Source: Opitutaceae bacterium (GTDB taxonomy: Bacteria; Verrucomicrobiota; Verrucomicrobiia; Opitutales; Opitutaceae). From it: a DNA stretch of 12,686 nucleotides. The notes below the pieces were generated by a model. That model had not been told where the DNA came from, made no database searches, and saw only the letters and a list, made by a program, of their open reading frames with translations. This document shows, piece by piece, positions 1-6,601 of the stretch. How positions within the stretch are numbered: position 1 is the stretch's first letter; each line of letters starts with the position of its first letter. The position numbers and the translations under genes were made by a program. The DNA lies in the NCBI GenBank assembly GCA_025352845.1, contig JANXSC010000243.1:1-12686 (forward strand), in the 5' to 3' direction.

Positions 1-51
1 CGTCCCCGTGCCCGCAGGGGCGAACGAATGCGGGCACAGGGACGTGCCCGC
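1..51. repeat. REP hairpin pair (REPIN-like), cut by the window edge
   Basis: Positions 30-51 form a perfect hairpin with arms GCGGGCAC and GTGCCCGC around a six-base loop. Positions 1-16 are a near copy of the same unit in the opposite orientation: they match the reverse complement of 29-44 with one mismatch, and the unit runs off the window. Two inverted hairpins with a short spacer are the usual form of a REPIN. The same 22-base unit recurs twice at the right end of the window (12614-12635 and 12662-12683). No RAYT transposase is present, so any mobility would have to come from a gene elsewhere. Confidence 0.85.
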
Positions 52-146
52 CCACCCAGCAGGACTACAGGGGAAGTCCAAAAGCAAAGGGTGCTTGGTA
101 TCAGCGGCGCGGGGTCAGAACCCGACTTGCCCGACAATCACTCCGC

Positions 147-398
147 TCACATGGCGGGCGACGGCGGCGTTACCGGTGCGACCTGCGCGTTCGGGATGTG
201 CGCGGCTTGACGGAGGACTTCGGTTTTCGAAACTTTAAGCCGATGCGCGAGGCCGTTGAGCTTCGCGGCGTCGGCCGGGGCGAGCACCGTCATCCGCTCG
301 GTGCCGTCGCGGTCGGTCCACTTCACGTGCTGGCTGCGCTGGCGCGAGCCCTTCACGAGTTCGCGCACAAACGTCATTTCCTCCGGGGAGAGATCCAT
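147..398 (-). CDS. small ribbon-helix-helix-like protein
   Basis: This 83-residue protein is not recognised as a named family. Residues 34-66 have the pattern of a ribbon-helix-helix (MetJ/Arc) domain: a short strand (RMTVLAP), a helix (AAKLNGLAHRL), a turn (KVSKTE) and a second helix. It is therefore probably a small DNA-binding protein, perhaps an antitoxin-type repressor, but no toxin gene lies beside it; downstream there is only about 95 bases and then the REP hairpins. The ATG at 398 was chosen because the open frame further upstream runs through a dispersed repeat (481-567) and into the NIPSNAP gene. An internal ATG seven codons later is preceded by GGAGG at very short spacing and is a possible alternative. 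The proline- and alanine-rich C-terminus (70-83) looks disordered. Confidence 0.6.
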   Translation of the reverse strand: MDLSPEEMTFVRELVKGSRQRSQHVKWTDRDGTERMTVLAPADAAKLNGLAHRLKVSKTEVLRQAAHIPNAQVAPVTPPSPAM

Positions 399-480
399 GC
401 GGAGGACGAAGGCGCGCGCGGCCCGCGCGGTCAAGGCGCGTGGTGAGTGCGGCAGCGACACCCGTCCTCTTGTGAAACTG

Positions 481-567
481 TCATTGCGAGGAGCGCAGCG
501 ACGAAGCAATTCAGCTGGATCGCGACGAGTGCGGCAGCCTCGGCGCACTACGTGCGCCTCGCGATGA
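481..567. repeat. dispersed repeat of the 'tcattgcgaggagcg' type
   Basis: Positions 481-511 contain a motif starting TCATTGCGAGGAGCGCAGCG and ending in GACGAAGCAATT. This resembles a short repeat I know from intergenic regions of many unrelated bacteria. Positions 548-567 (ending CCTCGCGATGA) are a weaker inverted partner that pairs with the left arm at roughly two thirds of positions. The element lies between the small RHH-like gene and the NIPSNAP gene and accounts for most of this gap. No coding potential is apparent in it. Confidence 0.7.
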
Positions 568-595
568 CGAACGCAAAACGCGAAGGGCGTCGAAA

Positions 596-1378
596 CTACT
601 TCACCGCGGAAAAATCCACCGCGGTCAGAAAAAGGGGGTCCGCCTTGGCGACGATCTTGCCGTCTTTTTCTGATTCGGTTCGGACTTTCACCCACGCGGC
701 GTCCTCGCGGAAATTTTTCCACGAGGCGGTCGCCGCATCGCGGCTGGGATAGGCGAGGAAATAGAGGAGCGTGGTGGCCGCGCCCTTGTCGGCATCCGTC
801 GGATGGAAATAGCCGAGGTTCGTGATCCCGTGTTTCGCGAAGAACCCGATGGTGTGGTCGCGGAAGCGCGCATCGACGGCGGCGAGTTTGCCCTCGGTCG
901 CGGTGTAGGTGCGCATCTCAAACACGCGCGGCGGGCCGCCCGCCTTGTTGCCCGTATCCATCGCGTGGGTGTAGTCGGTCGCGCTGAGAAACAGGCGATC
1001 CACCTTGGCGACAATCTTGCCGTTGAGCTCGGATTTCTTGGCGACCTCCTGCCACTCTGGATCGGCGCTAAAGGCTTTCCACGAGGCCATCGCGGCGTCG
1101 CGGCTTTTGTGCGAGAGGAGGTAAACGAGTTTGTCGGCCGCACCGTCCTTGGCGTCGGCGGGCGTCCAGTAGGCGATGTTGACCATGCCGTGTTTCTCAA
1201 AAATGCGCCGCGTGTGATCGCGGAAGCGCGCCATCAGGTCCGGCATCTTGCCCGGATGCGTCGTGTAGGTGCGCAGCTCGTAAACCAGACCGGCGGTTTC
1301 CGCGGCGCGCGTGAAGGTCGCGGCCAGCGTCAGCGCACCGGCGAGCAGGAGAAAGAAACCAAGGCGGGGTGTTTTCAT
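596..1378 (-). CDS. exported protein with two NIPSNAP domains
   Basis: This 260-residue protein starts with a clear Sec-type signal peptide (MKTPRLGFFLLLAGALTLAA, with a probable cut near residues 25-27), so it is expected outside the cytoplasm. The mature part is two tandem copies of a NIPSNAP domain, about residues 31-136 and 151-257. They share near-identical landmarks: ELRTYT/EMRTYT, RFRDHT, KHG, SRDAA-ASW and GKIVAK-D-LFL-A-D. NIPSNAP domains have a dimeric alpha-beta barrel fold, and two in one chain could form the barrel within the monomer. The biochemical role of the bacterial exported members is not established. It stands alone, divergent from the nucleoside hydrolase, with no Shine-Dalgarno before the ATG (the leader ends CCTGCCGCTCC). 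The signal peptide fixes the start. Confidence 0.9.
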   Translation of the reverse strand: MKTPRLGFFLLLAGALTLAATFTRAAETAGLVYELRTYTTHPGKMPDLMARFRDHTRRIFEKHGMVNIAYWTPADAKDGAADKLVYLLSHKSRDAAMASWKAFSADPEWQEVAKKSELNGKIVAKVDRLFLSATDYTHAMDTGNKAGGPPRVFEMRTYTATEGKLAAVDARFRDHTIGFFAKHGITNLGYFHPTDADKGAATTLLYFLAYPSRDAATASWKNFREDAAWVKVRTESEKDGKIVAKADPLFLTAVDFSAVK

Positions 1379-1499
1379 GGAGCGGCAGGTTGAGGCGCAC
1401 GACGCGTGGCGTCGAGCGAGGAGTCGGGGCGCTGCGGCATGGGTTGCATGGCGGCACTAACTTCGTTGGGGTGCGGACGTCCGCCTCATTCATCCCGGC
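1379..1499. promoter_or_regulatory. divergent intergenic region with a 12-bp palindrome
   Basis: This 121-base gap separates the divergently read NIPSNAP and nucleoside hydrolase genes, so promoters for both should lie here. The visible element is a perfect palindrome, GCGGACGTCCGC, at 1473-1484, 16 bases before the hydrolase ATG. It may be an operator or a remnant of a REP-type repeat. No convincing -35/-10 pair could be assigned. Confidence 0.35.
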
Positions 1500-2549
1500 A
1501 TGTCTTCCCCGTCTTCGTTCAAACGCAAAGTCATCATCGACCAGGACACGTTCGGTCCCGGCGGTTCCAACCTGCAATCCATCCTCATGGTGCTGCAATC
1601 GCCGGACATCGAGGTGCTCGGCATCACCGTGCCGACGGGCGACGGCTGGATGAAGGAAAATGTCGCGCACGCGCTGCGCCTGCTGGAACTCATCGGTCGC
1701 ACCGATGTGCCCGTCGTGCCCGGTGCCACTTACCCGCTGGTCAATTCCGAGGAGGGCACGCGCCGCTGGGAGACACTGCACGGCAAGCTGCCCTACAAGG
1801 GCGCGTGGATGGCGGAGTGGCCCGACTACAACACGGTGCATCGTCCGCCGTATCATGCCGCCGACATCGTGCCGCCGCACCCTGCGGGCGATCCCGAGAC
1901 GTCACCCGCCGATGAGATCGCGGCGGTATTTCTCGCGCGGAAGGTCCGCGAATTTCCCGGTGCCGTGACGATTCTGGCGATGGGGCCGTTCACCAATCTC
2001 GCGCTCGCGGCGCGGCTCGACGAAAATTTCGCCGCCCACGCCGAGGGCCTCGTGTTCATGGGCGCATCGTTCAACCCCGTGATCTCCGAGGTGGATGAAT
2101 TTTCGCTGCAATTCCTCCACCGCCCGCGCGTGGAATTCAACTGCCGCTTCGATCCCGAGGCCGCCTCGATCATGCTGCGCGCCGGCTGGAAAAACATCAC
2201 CTGCGTGCCGCTCGACGCCACGGTGAACACCAAGCTCACGCCCGAGCTCGCGCAGCGCGCCAGCGCCGGCGACTCGCCCGCGGCGCGGTTTCTCGCGCGG
2301 TTCGCCGGCGTCGGCTACCCGATGTGGGACGAGATCGCCGCCGCCGTGCTGCTCGACTCGCGCCTCGCCACGAACACGAGCTGGGTCGCCCTCGACATCG
2401 CCACGGATCACGGCGCCGGCTACGGCGCGACGCTCAGCTGGCCCCCCGGCGGCGGCCCCGGCCTTGGCGAACCCGACGTCAACGTCGTGCGCGCGATCGA
2501 TGCCGCGCGGTTCGAGGCGATGTTTGTCGCGCTGATGCAGCGCGGGTGA
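1500..2549 (+). CDS. inosine-uridine-type nucleoside hydrolase
   Basis: This 349-residue protein belongs to the IU-nucleoside hydrolase family, which hydrolyses the N-glycosidic bond of nucleosides to free base plus ribose. Family landmarks are LAMGPFTNLALA (159-170), FMGAS (187-190), EFNCRFDPEAA (212-222, with the conserved Asn214 and Asp218) and WDEIAAAVLLD (276-286). The N-terminal calcium motif is unusual: canonical members read D-x-D-x-G-x-D-D, whereas here Asp14-Gln-Asp16 is kept but the following pair is replaced in GPGGSNLQ (19-26). The usual His before the late Asp is Trp276. Substrate choice or even activity therefore cannot be assumed. The length fits the family. There is no signal peptide and no Shine-Dalgarno; the next gene follows after about 105 bases and a hairpin. 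Confidence 0.88.
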   Translation: MSSPSSFKRKVIIDQDTFGPGGSNLQSILMVLQSPDIEVLGITVPTGDGWMKENVAHALRLLELIGRTDVPVVPGATYPLVNSEEGTRRWETLHGKLPYKGAWMAEWPDYNTVHRPPYHAADIVPPHPAGDPETSPADEIAAVFLARKVREFPGAVTILAMGPFTNLALAARLDENFAAHAEGLVFMGASFNPVISEVDEFSLQFLHRPRVEFNCRFDPEAASIMLRAGWKNITCVPLDATVNTKLTPELAQRASAGDSPAARFLARFAGVGYPMWDEIAAAVLLDSRLATNTSWVALDIATDHGAGYGATLSWPPGGGPGLGEPDVNVVRAIDAARFEAMFVALMQRG

Positions 2550-2562
2550 ATTTTCCTCCGCT

Positions 2563-2585
2563 GTAGGCGGGGTCCCCCACCCCGC
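2563..2585. repeat. single GC hairpin, REP-like
   Basis: Positions 2567-2585 form a perfect hairpin with arms GCGGGGT and ACCCCGC and a loop of five C. It is preceded by TGTAG, like the GTAGGG lead of the repeats at 7578 and 11802. It lies 13 bases after the nucleoside hydrolase stop codon. It could act as a transcription terminator, but no run of T follows, so a solitary REP-type repeat is preferred. Confidence 0.5.
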
Positions 2586-2655
2586 GAGTAACCAACACGG
2601 TTCACCTTGCACGCGTCGCCGAACCGGATTGTCTTCCCCTCACCTCCACACCGCC

Positions 2656-3306
2656 ATGAAACGCACCTTCCGCTCGCTGCCCGTCGCCCTCGTGTTGCTC
2701 CTCGCCGGCTGCTCCGGCGCCTACTACGGCGCGATGGAAAAAATCGGCGTCGCCAAGCGCGACATCCTCGGCGATCGCGTGGAAAAGTCCCGCGTCGCTC
2801 AGACCGAGGCGAAGCAGCAGTTCGCCGATGCACTCGTGCATTTCCAGGCCGTCGCCAAGACCGAGGGCGGCGATCTCCAGAAAAAATACGACGAACTCAA
2901 CCGCGAGCTGCAACACAGCGAGACGCGCGCGAAGGACGTGCGCTCCCGCATCGCGGCGGTGGATGACGTCGGCAGCGCCCTCTTCATCGAGTGGAAAAAG
3001 GAACTCGGCCAATTCACCAACGCCACCCTCCGGGCCGACAGCCAAAAGCAGTTCGAGGGCACGCAAAAACGCTACGACACGTTGCTCATGCTCATGCGCC
3101 GCGCCGCCGACCGCATGGACCCCGTCCTAAAAACCTTCCGCGACCAAGTGCTCTACCTGAAGCACAACCTCAACGCCCGCGCCCTCGCGCAACTCGACTC
3201 GACCAACCACGGCCTCGAAGAAGACATCTCCCGCCTCGTCGCCGACATGGAAACATCCATCCGCGAAGCGGAGAAGTTCATCAAGGAACTGAAGACGAAT
3301 CCGTGA
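2656..3306 (+). CDS. DUF2959 family lipoprotein
   Basis: This 216-residue protein has a lipoprotein signal: Lys2 and Arg3, a hydrophobic run, then the lipobox LLAGC with Cys19 as the lipidated residue. The mature part is almost wholly helical, with charged heptad-like stretches around residues 43-100 and 125-215, and matches the DUF2959 family in sequence (for example GDRVEKSRVAQTEAKQQF and QVLYLKHNLNARA) and in length. Function is unknown; location at the outer or inner membrane facing the periplasm is likely. The ATG at 2656 is chosen over a TTG 27 bases upstream because it puts the signal peptide at the N-terminus. The leader is pyrimidine-rich and lacks a Shine-Dalgarno. The 3' end overlaps the end of the broken desaturase gene on the other strand by 26 bases. 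Confidence 0.88.
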   Translation: MKRTFRSLPVALVLLLAGCSGAYYGAMEKIGVAKRDILGDRVEKSRVAQTEAKQQFADALVHFQAVAKTEGGDLQKKYDELNRELQHSETRAKDVRSRIAAVDDVGSALFIEWKKELGQFTNATLRADSQKQFEGTQKRYDTLLMLMRRAADRMDPVLKTFRDQVLYLKHNLNARALAQLDSTNHGLEEDISRLVADMETSIREAEKFIKELKTNP

Positions 3307-4194
3307 GGGGCACGCGCTCGCGTCGCTCCGGCAGCGTAGCTGGCGTCCTGAGATTCCACACGAGGCCGGCGCGCTCAAAAAATTTCAGCGCGAGCCAGCC
3401 CATATCCCACTCGCCGCGCCGGAGACCGAGCCGCGCCGACTCGGGAAACGCGTGGTGGTTGTTGTGCCAGCTCTCGCCCATCGTGAGCAGAGCGAAACCG
3501 TGGACGTTGTAGCCCTGCACCGCCGCGTCCTTGATGTGCCGTGGCGGCCGCCGCGGTTGTGCGCGAGGTAGCCGACGAGCCAGTGCCCCGTGAGCGACAC
3601 GAAGAGCCGCACCCCCACACCCCACACGACCCAACCGAACCCCCCGGCGAAACAGAGTGCGCCCGCCAGCGGCACTTGCTGCCACCGCCACGTTTTTTCG
3701 AGCCAGGCGTAGAACCGATCATTTCGCACGCGATCCTCGATCACAAAACGCGGCGGATAATCTAGGCGGATGTCGCAGTGCAATTGCTGTCACCAATCCA
3801 CCCACCACGCATGCGTGTGGATGAAAAACGAATGGCAGCGCGGATGCCGCTGCGACCAATCGCGGATGTCGTGCAGGTAGATGATGCGAAACGGCCCGGC
3901 GATGCCAACGAGCACGCCGAGGTAAACCAGCACGCGTTCCAGCCACGACGCGCAGCCAAAGCTCACATGGATCAATCGTCGATGCATCCCGACCGTGTGC
4001 CCGAGACAAAGCGTGACGACGGTCAGCACGAAGCACACGAGCACCGCGCCGGAACTGAAGGTGAGCGGAGCGAGGATCGCGGTCGTAGCGAGCGTCGCGA
4101 AAAACCACAGTGACTTACTCCACTTCCAGCAGACCACGCCATCGCACGGATTGGTCAATGGATCGATCGACTGCATGCGCGGGTGCGTGCTCAT
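3281..4194 (-). pseudogene. acyl-CoA desaturase, broken by an in-frame TGA and a 1-base deletion
   Basis: Read from 4194, the frame encodes a membrane fatty acyl-CoA desaturase of the di-iron histidine-box type. The N-terminal part has membrane segments, GHTVGMHRRLIH (66-77, first His box) and HDIRDWSQR. It stops after codon 134 at a TGA (3790-3792), yet the same frame continues directly with QQLHCDIRLDYPPRF and the later membrane segments. After HNRGGRH the frame is lost at about 3540/3541. Restoring one T there gives H-W-H-I-K-D and joins the rest (DAAVQGYNV, then ESWHNNHHAFP, the third His box) to a stop at 3281. Corrected length is 304 residues, normal for the family. All His boxes remain, so decay looks recent. 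It is the last gene of the regulator/acyltransferase cluster, and its start lies 18 bases from the end of the previous gene. Confidence 0.88.
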
Positions 4195-4212
4195 AGAAAA
4201 TTTTCCCTGTGC

Positions 4213-4626
4213 TCAGTCCCGCAGCGCCGCCCACGCATAGATCGGTGGCAGTGCGCCGAACACGACGCTGGTCGCGTGATAGCCCGCGCGCCACCACGCG
4301 TTCTTCAAGTAGGGTCGCACGTCGAGCACCCAGATTGCGGCGACGAGCCGCACGGTCCAGAACAGCGCGAGAAATCCGCACACGGCGCGCGCGAAGGGAC
4401 TGCCGCCGGCGAGTTCGGTCGCGAAGCACCACGAGCCGAGGCCAAACGAAAACAGGCAAAGCCCGATGAACGCGTAGTAGGTGCGAAACAGGCCGCGCGC
4501 GAACGGCGAAAGCTTCGCGCACTCTGTCCACAGGCCAGTGGCGCGCGGCATCAGCATGCCCGCGGCGATCAGGCCGAGGTGCGCGAGCGCGGCGAATTTC
4601 AGGGCGAGTTCAAGTTTGTTGTTCAT
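4213..4626 (-). CDS. small four-TM membrane protein of unknown function
   Basis: This 137-residue protein is not recognised by name. It has four likely membrane segments (about 8-27, 48-67, 80-101 and 115-134) with short loops, no signal peptide and no obvious catalytic motif. Its ATG overlaps the TGA of the upstream acyltransferase in an ATGA, so the two are translationally coupled and probably work together. The desaturase pseudogene follows after 18 bases. A role as an accessory or partner subunit in membrane lipid modification is a guess from context alone. Confidence 0.75.
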   Translation of the reverse strand: MNNKLELALKFAALAHLGLIAAGMLMPRATGLWTECAKLSPFARGLFRTYYAFIGLCLFSFGLGSWCFATELAGGSPFARAVCGFLALFWTVRLVAAIWVLDVRPYLKNAWWRAGYHATSVVFGALPPIYAWAALRD

Positions 4627-5519
4627 GGGAGAAAGGCCGCCGCCTCACGGCAAAGGGGCACGATGACGTTGTGCGCAAAGGGCGCGTGAAAGAGCAGTGG
4701 CAGGGGTGCAACCGCGACGATCATTGTCCAGAGCCGGCCCAATCCACTGCGACCGAGCCCGCAGCGATCGCCCCATGCGCTGCGCTCCACGGCGGTCCCG
4801 GCGCCTTGCAGGAGAAAATATAGCGTCGGTCCGCCCCAGCCGCCGCGCGCCGGCAACGAAACCACGCTCTCATGCACGAGCCCCGATACCGCGAATACCG
4901 CGATACCCGCAACGCGTGCGCCCGCAACACGCGCAAGCGGCTTGAGCACGAACCGCCGCGCCGCATCGGCAAACGCGAGGTTCCACCGCGCTCCCCACAG
5001 CTCTGACAACGACGTCGCCGCCATCGGCGCGCGCATAATCGGCGGCGCATCGACGCCGGCGGTGCGCCACACCACCGAACCCACGTGAAAGCCGCCGAAG
5101 TGCAGCACGAACAGCACTCCGATCACGGCCACCCACGCGACGAGCAGTTCGCGCTCATCACGCGCGTGCCGAAGCGCCCACGCCGTGAGCATAAAGCCAA
5201 GAAACATTTTGCCCACGGCCCACACGGCTTCGTGCAGTGGCGGCCGCGGCGCACGCGGCGTCGCGAAGAAAGCCCGCGCATTCATCCCCGGCCACGCCAC
5301 AAGATAGCCGACCACTCGACGCCACTCCGCTTTCGAAGCGAAACCGGTCAAGCTCGCGAGTTTCAGCGCGAGCCACTCTGTCGCCGCCACCGCGAGCATC
5401 ACGACCCAGCTCGGCCGGTCGCGCGTGAGCGCCCATGCCAACGCCACCGCACCGGTGCCCGCACCCCACGCCGCCACGCGGATGACGAGCGGCGCATGAA
5501 TTTTGGACGCGAACTTCAT
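4623..5519 (-). CDS. wax-synthase-like membrane-bound O-acyltransferase
   Basis: This 298-residue polytopic membrane protein is a member of the wax synthase-like MBOAT group. Enzymes of this type transfer an acyl group from acyl-CoA to a hydroxyl acceptor inside the membrane. Supporting motifs are LVAWPGMNARAFF (73-85), SLSELWGARWNLAF (170-183; the family's W-x-x-RW element) and SGLVHESV (212-219), in which His216 is the expected catalytic residue. There are about seven to eight hydrophobic segments and the length is typical. It overlaps the next small membrane gene by four bases and follows the 133-residue membrane gene by 29. With the desaturase it suggests handling of fatty acyl chains; the acceptor (fatty alcohol, sterol-like alcohol, sugar or lipid head group) cannot be read from the sequence. 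Confidence 0.82.
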   Translation of the reverse strand: MKFASKIHAPLVIRVAAWGAGTGAVALAWALTRDRPSWVVMLAVAATEWLALKLASLTGFASKAEWRRVVGYLVAWPGMNARAFFATPRAPRPPLHEAVWAVGKMFLGFMLTAWALRHARDERELLVAWVAVIGVLFVLHFGGFHVGSVVWRTAGVDAPPIMRAPMAATSLSELWGARWNLAFADAARRFVLKPLARVAGARVAGIAVFAVSGLVHESVVSLPARGGWGGPTLYFLLQGAGTAVERSAWGDRCGLGRSGLGRLWTMIVAVAPLPLLFHAPFAHNVIVPLCREAAAFLP

Positions 5520-5548
5520 TGGAGCAGCGGGCGGCAGGTTCGCTTCCC

Positions 5549-5950
5549 TCAGTGCAGTGGCAGCGGCGGAATCGCCCCGGGCGCGGCAGCCATGGGAGCA
5601 TCTGGCCGCGCGCCCTTGCGGCGCATTTTGTCGAAGTTGAACATATTGAAGAAATGCATCCCGCCGAGCACGAGCAGCACCACGCCGAGCTTCGTGCTGA
5701 GAAACTCGATCATGCTCTGCAAATCGATCGGCTTCGTGCCATAGCGTAGGGCGAAGGCGATGAACCCGATGTTGATCAGGTAGAATCCCACCACGAGCAA
5801 GTGGTTCACCGCGTCACCCATCGCTTCGTTGCCGCGAAAGGCCTGCACCAAAAATATGCGACCGTTCCGGTGCAGCGTGCGCGCGACCCAAATCGTCATC
5901 GCGATCGAGATCGGAAGGTAGAGCAGGTAGCCAATGACGGTGTAATTCAT
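5549..5950 (-). CDS. small three-TM membrane protein of unknown function
   Basis: This 133-residue protein has three probable membrane helices (about 5-24, 50-69 and 85-104) and a cytoplasmic or periplasmic tail rich in Ala and Pro (114-133). The stretch VARTLHRNGRIFLVQAFRGNE (22-42) between helices 1 and 2, and VNHLLVVGFYLINIGF (48-63), have the look of a conserved family, but no function is known to me. It is the first structural gene behind the GbsR-type regulator. Unusually for this window the start has a good ribosome site: AAGGA (plus-strand 5956-5960), five bases before the ATG. That supports both the start and strong translation of this gene. Confidence 0.8.
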   Translation of the reverse strand: MNYTVIGYLLYLPISIAMTIWVARTLHRNGRIFLVQAFRGNEAMGDAVNHLLVVGFYLINIGFIAFALRYGTKPIDLQSMIEFLSTKLGVVLLVLGGMHFFNMFNFDKMRRKGARPDAPMAAAPGAIPPLPLH

Positions 5951-5955
5951 GGTAT

Positions 5956-5960
5956 TCCTT
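5956..5960 (-). promoter_or_regulatory. Shine-Dalgarno AAGGA for the gene starting at 5950
   Basis: AAGGA is spaced five bases from the ATG. It is noted because nearly all other starts in this window lack such a site. Confidence 0.7.
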
Positions 5961-5970
5961 ATTTTTGGTT

Positions 5971-5990
5971 ATTACAGTTAACTCAGAAAT
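5971..5990. promoter_or_regulatory. candidate second operator for the GbsR-type regulator
   Basis: The AT-rich 54-base gap between the regulator stop and the 5950 gene holds ATTACAG (5971-5977) and CAGAAAT (5984-5990). These are the two overlapping pieces of the right half of the perfect palindrome at 6531-6550, here split by six bases that include the palindrome AGTTAACT. It is a plausible weaker or differently spaced binding site for the same regulator in front of the membrane genes. Chance occurrence in an AT-rich spot is possible. Confidence 0.4.
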
Positions 5991-6004
5991 TTTTGGGCAA
6001 AACC

Positions 6005-6508
6005 TCACCCGACGAGACGGAACACCTTGTCGCCAAGTTCGAAGAGGCGCTTGGTGGCCGCCGGCGAGAGGCCCTGCGCACGCTGGGCCCAGCTGCCGGC
6101 GAGTTCGACGAAGTCAGCGAGCTCCCGGAGACGGGCAACGGTGTAGTCGGTGTCGACCTTGCCACCCTTGGCCTCGGCCGCACAGTCGCGCAGCGTGGCG
6201 AGGGTGGGGTCGAGTTCGCGTTTTTTTCGCTCCCGCATGATGACCGAAAACATCTCCCACACGTCGCGCAGCGTCTCGAAGTGCTCGCGCCGATCGCCGA
6301 AGACGTGGACGACGCGCACGAGGCCCCAGCCCTGGAGTTCCTTCAGGCTCGTGCTGACATTGGAGCGGGCGACATCAAGCGACTCGCCAATCTCTTCGGC
6401 CGGAAGCGGCTTTGGCGAGAGCATGAGCAGCGCGTGGACCTGCGCCACCGAGCGGTTGATGCCCCACCGCCAACCCATCTCCCCCCAGTGGAGGATGAAC
6501 TTCGACAT
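6005..6508 (-). CDS. GbsR/MarR-type transcriptional regulator
   Basis: This 167-residue DNA-binding protein resembles GbsR-like members of the MarR group: FILHWGEMGWRWGINRSVAQVHALLML at the N-terminus, then a winged helix-turn-helix at about 35-78 (PLPAEEIGESLDVARSNVSTSLKELQGWGLV, wing through VFGDRREHF). A helical C-terminal half probably provides dimerisation and ligand sensing. It is the first gene of the minus-strand membrane-lipid cluster, 54 bases before the next gene. The ATG at 6508 is used; a GTG at 6526 would add KLTPV-type residues often seen in relatives, and a GTG at 6580 is also open. The 6580 start would place the perfect palindrome inside the coding region, so I disfavour it. 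With either shorter start the palindrome sits just upstream, consistent with autoregulation. Confidence 0.85.
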   Translation of the reverse strand: MSKFILHWGEMGWRWGINRSVAQVHALLMLSPKPLPAEEIGESLDVARSNVSTSLKELQGWGLVRVVHVFGDRREHFETLRDVWEMFSVIMRERKKRELDPTLATLRDCAAEAKGGKVDTDYTVARLRELADFVELAGSWAQRAQGLSPAATKRLFELGDKVFRLVG

Positions 6509-6530
6509 GACGGGAGTTAATTTCACGGAA

Positions 6531-6550
6531 ATTTCTGTAATTACAGAAAT
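6531..6550. promoter_or_regulatory. perfect 20-bp palindromic operator
   Basis: ATTTCTGTAATTACAGAAAT is its own reverse complement over all 20 bases, and is AT-rich in a GC-rich genome. It lies 22 bases upstream of the regulator's ATG (4 upstream of the alternative GTG). Position and symmetry fit the binding site of a dimeric winged-helix repressor, most simply the gene's own product. That link is inference. Confidence 0.75.
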
Positions 6551-6601
6551 CTTGTTCGTCAAGCCGAAATTCTCACTCACGCCGGAACCCAGTGCCTAGT
6601 T

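Noticed and set aside
30..51. CRISPR repeat
   Set aside because: The unit occurs as inverted hairpin pairs with short spacers, not as regularly spaced direct repeats, and no cas genes are present.
399..722. N-terminal extension of the small RHH-like gene on the minus strand
   Set aside because: The frame is open, but it runs through the dispersed repeat at 481-567 and into the NIPSNAP coding region, and its translation is Arg-rich and low in complexity.
3790..3792. TGA in the desaturase as a selenocysteine codon
   Set aside because: No selenoprotein family is known here, relatives have an ordinary residue, no SECIS-like hairpin stands out, and a second lesion exists further on.
5801..6520. 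Plus-strand 239-codon frame opposite the regulator
   Set aside because: It is the shadow of the GbsR/MarR gene, which has a clear winged helix and a promoter palindrome.
6508..6580. GTG at 6580 as start of the regulator
   Set aside because: It would put the perfect 20-bp palindrome inside the coding sequence and add a non-conserved leader; kept only as an alternative.
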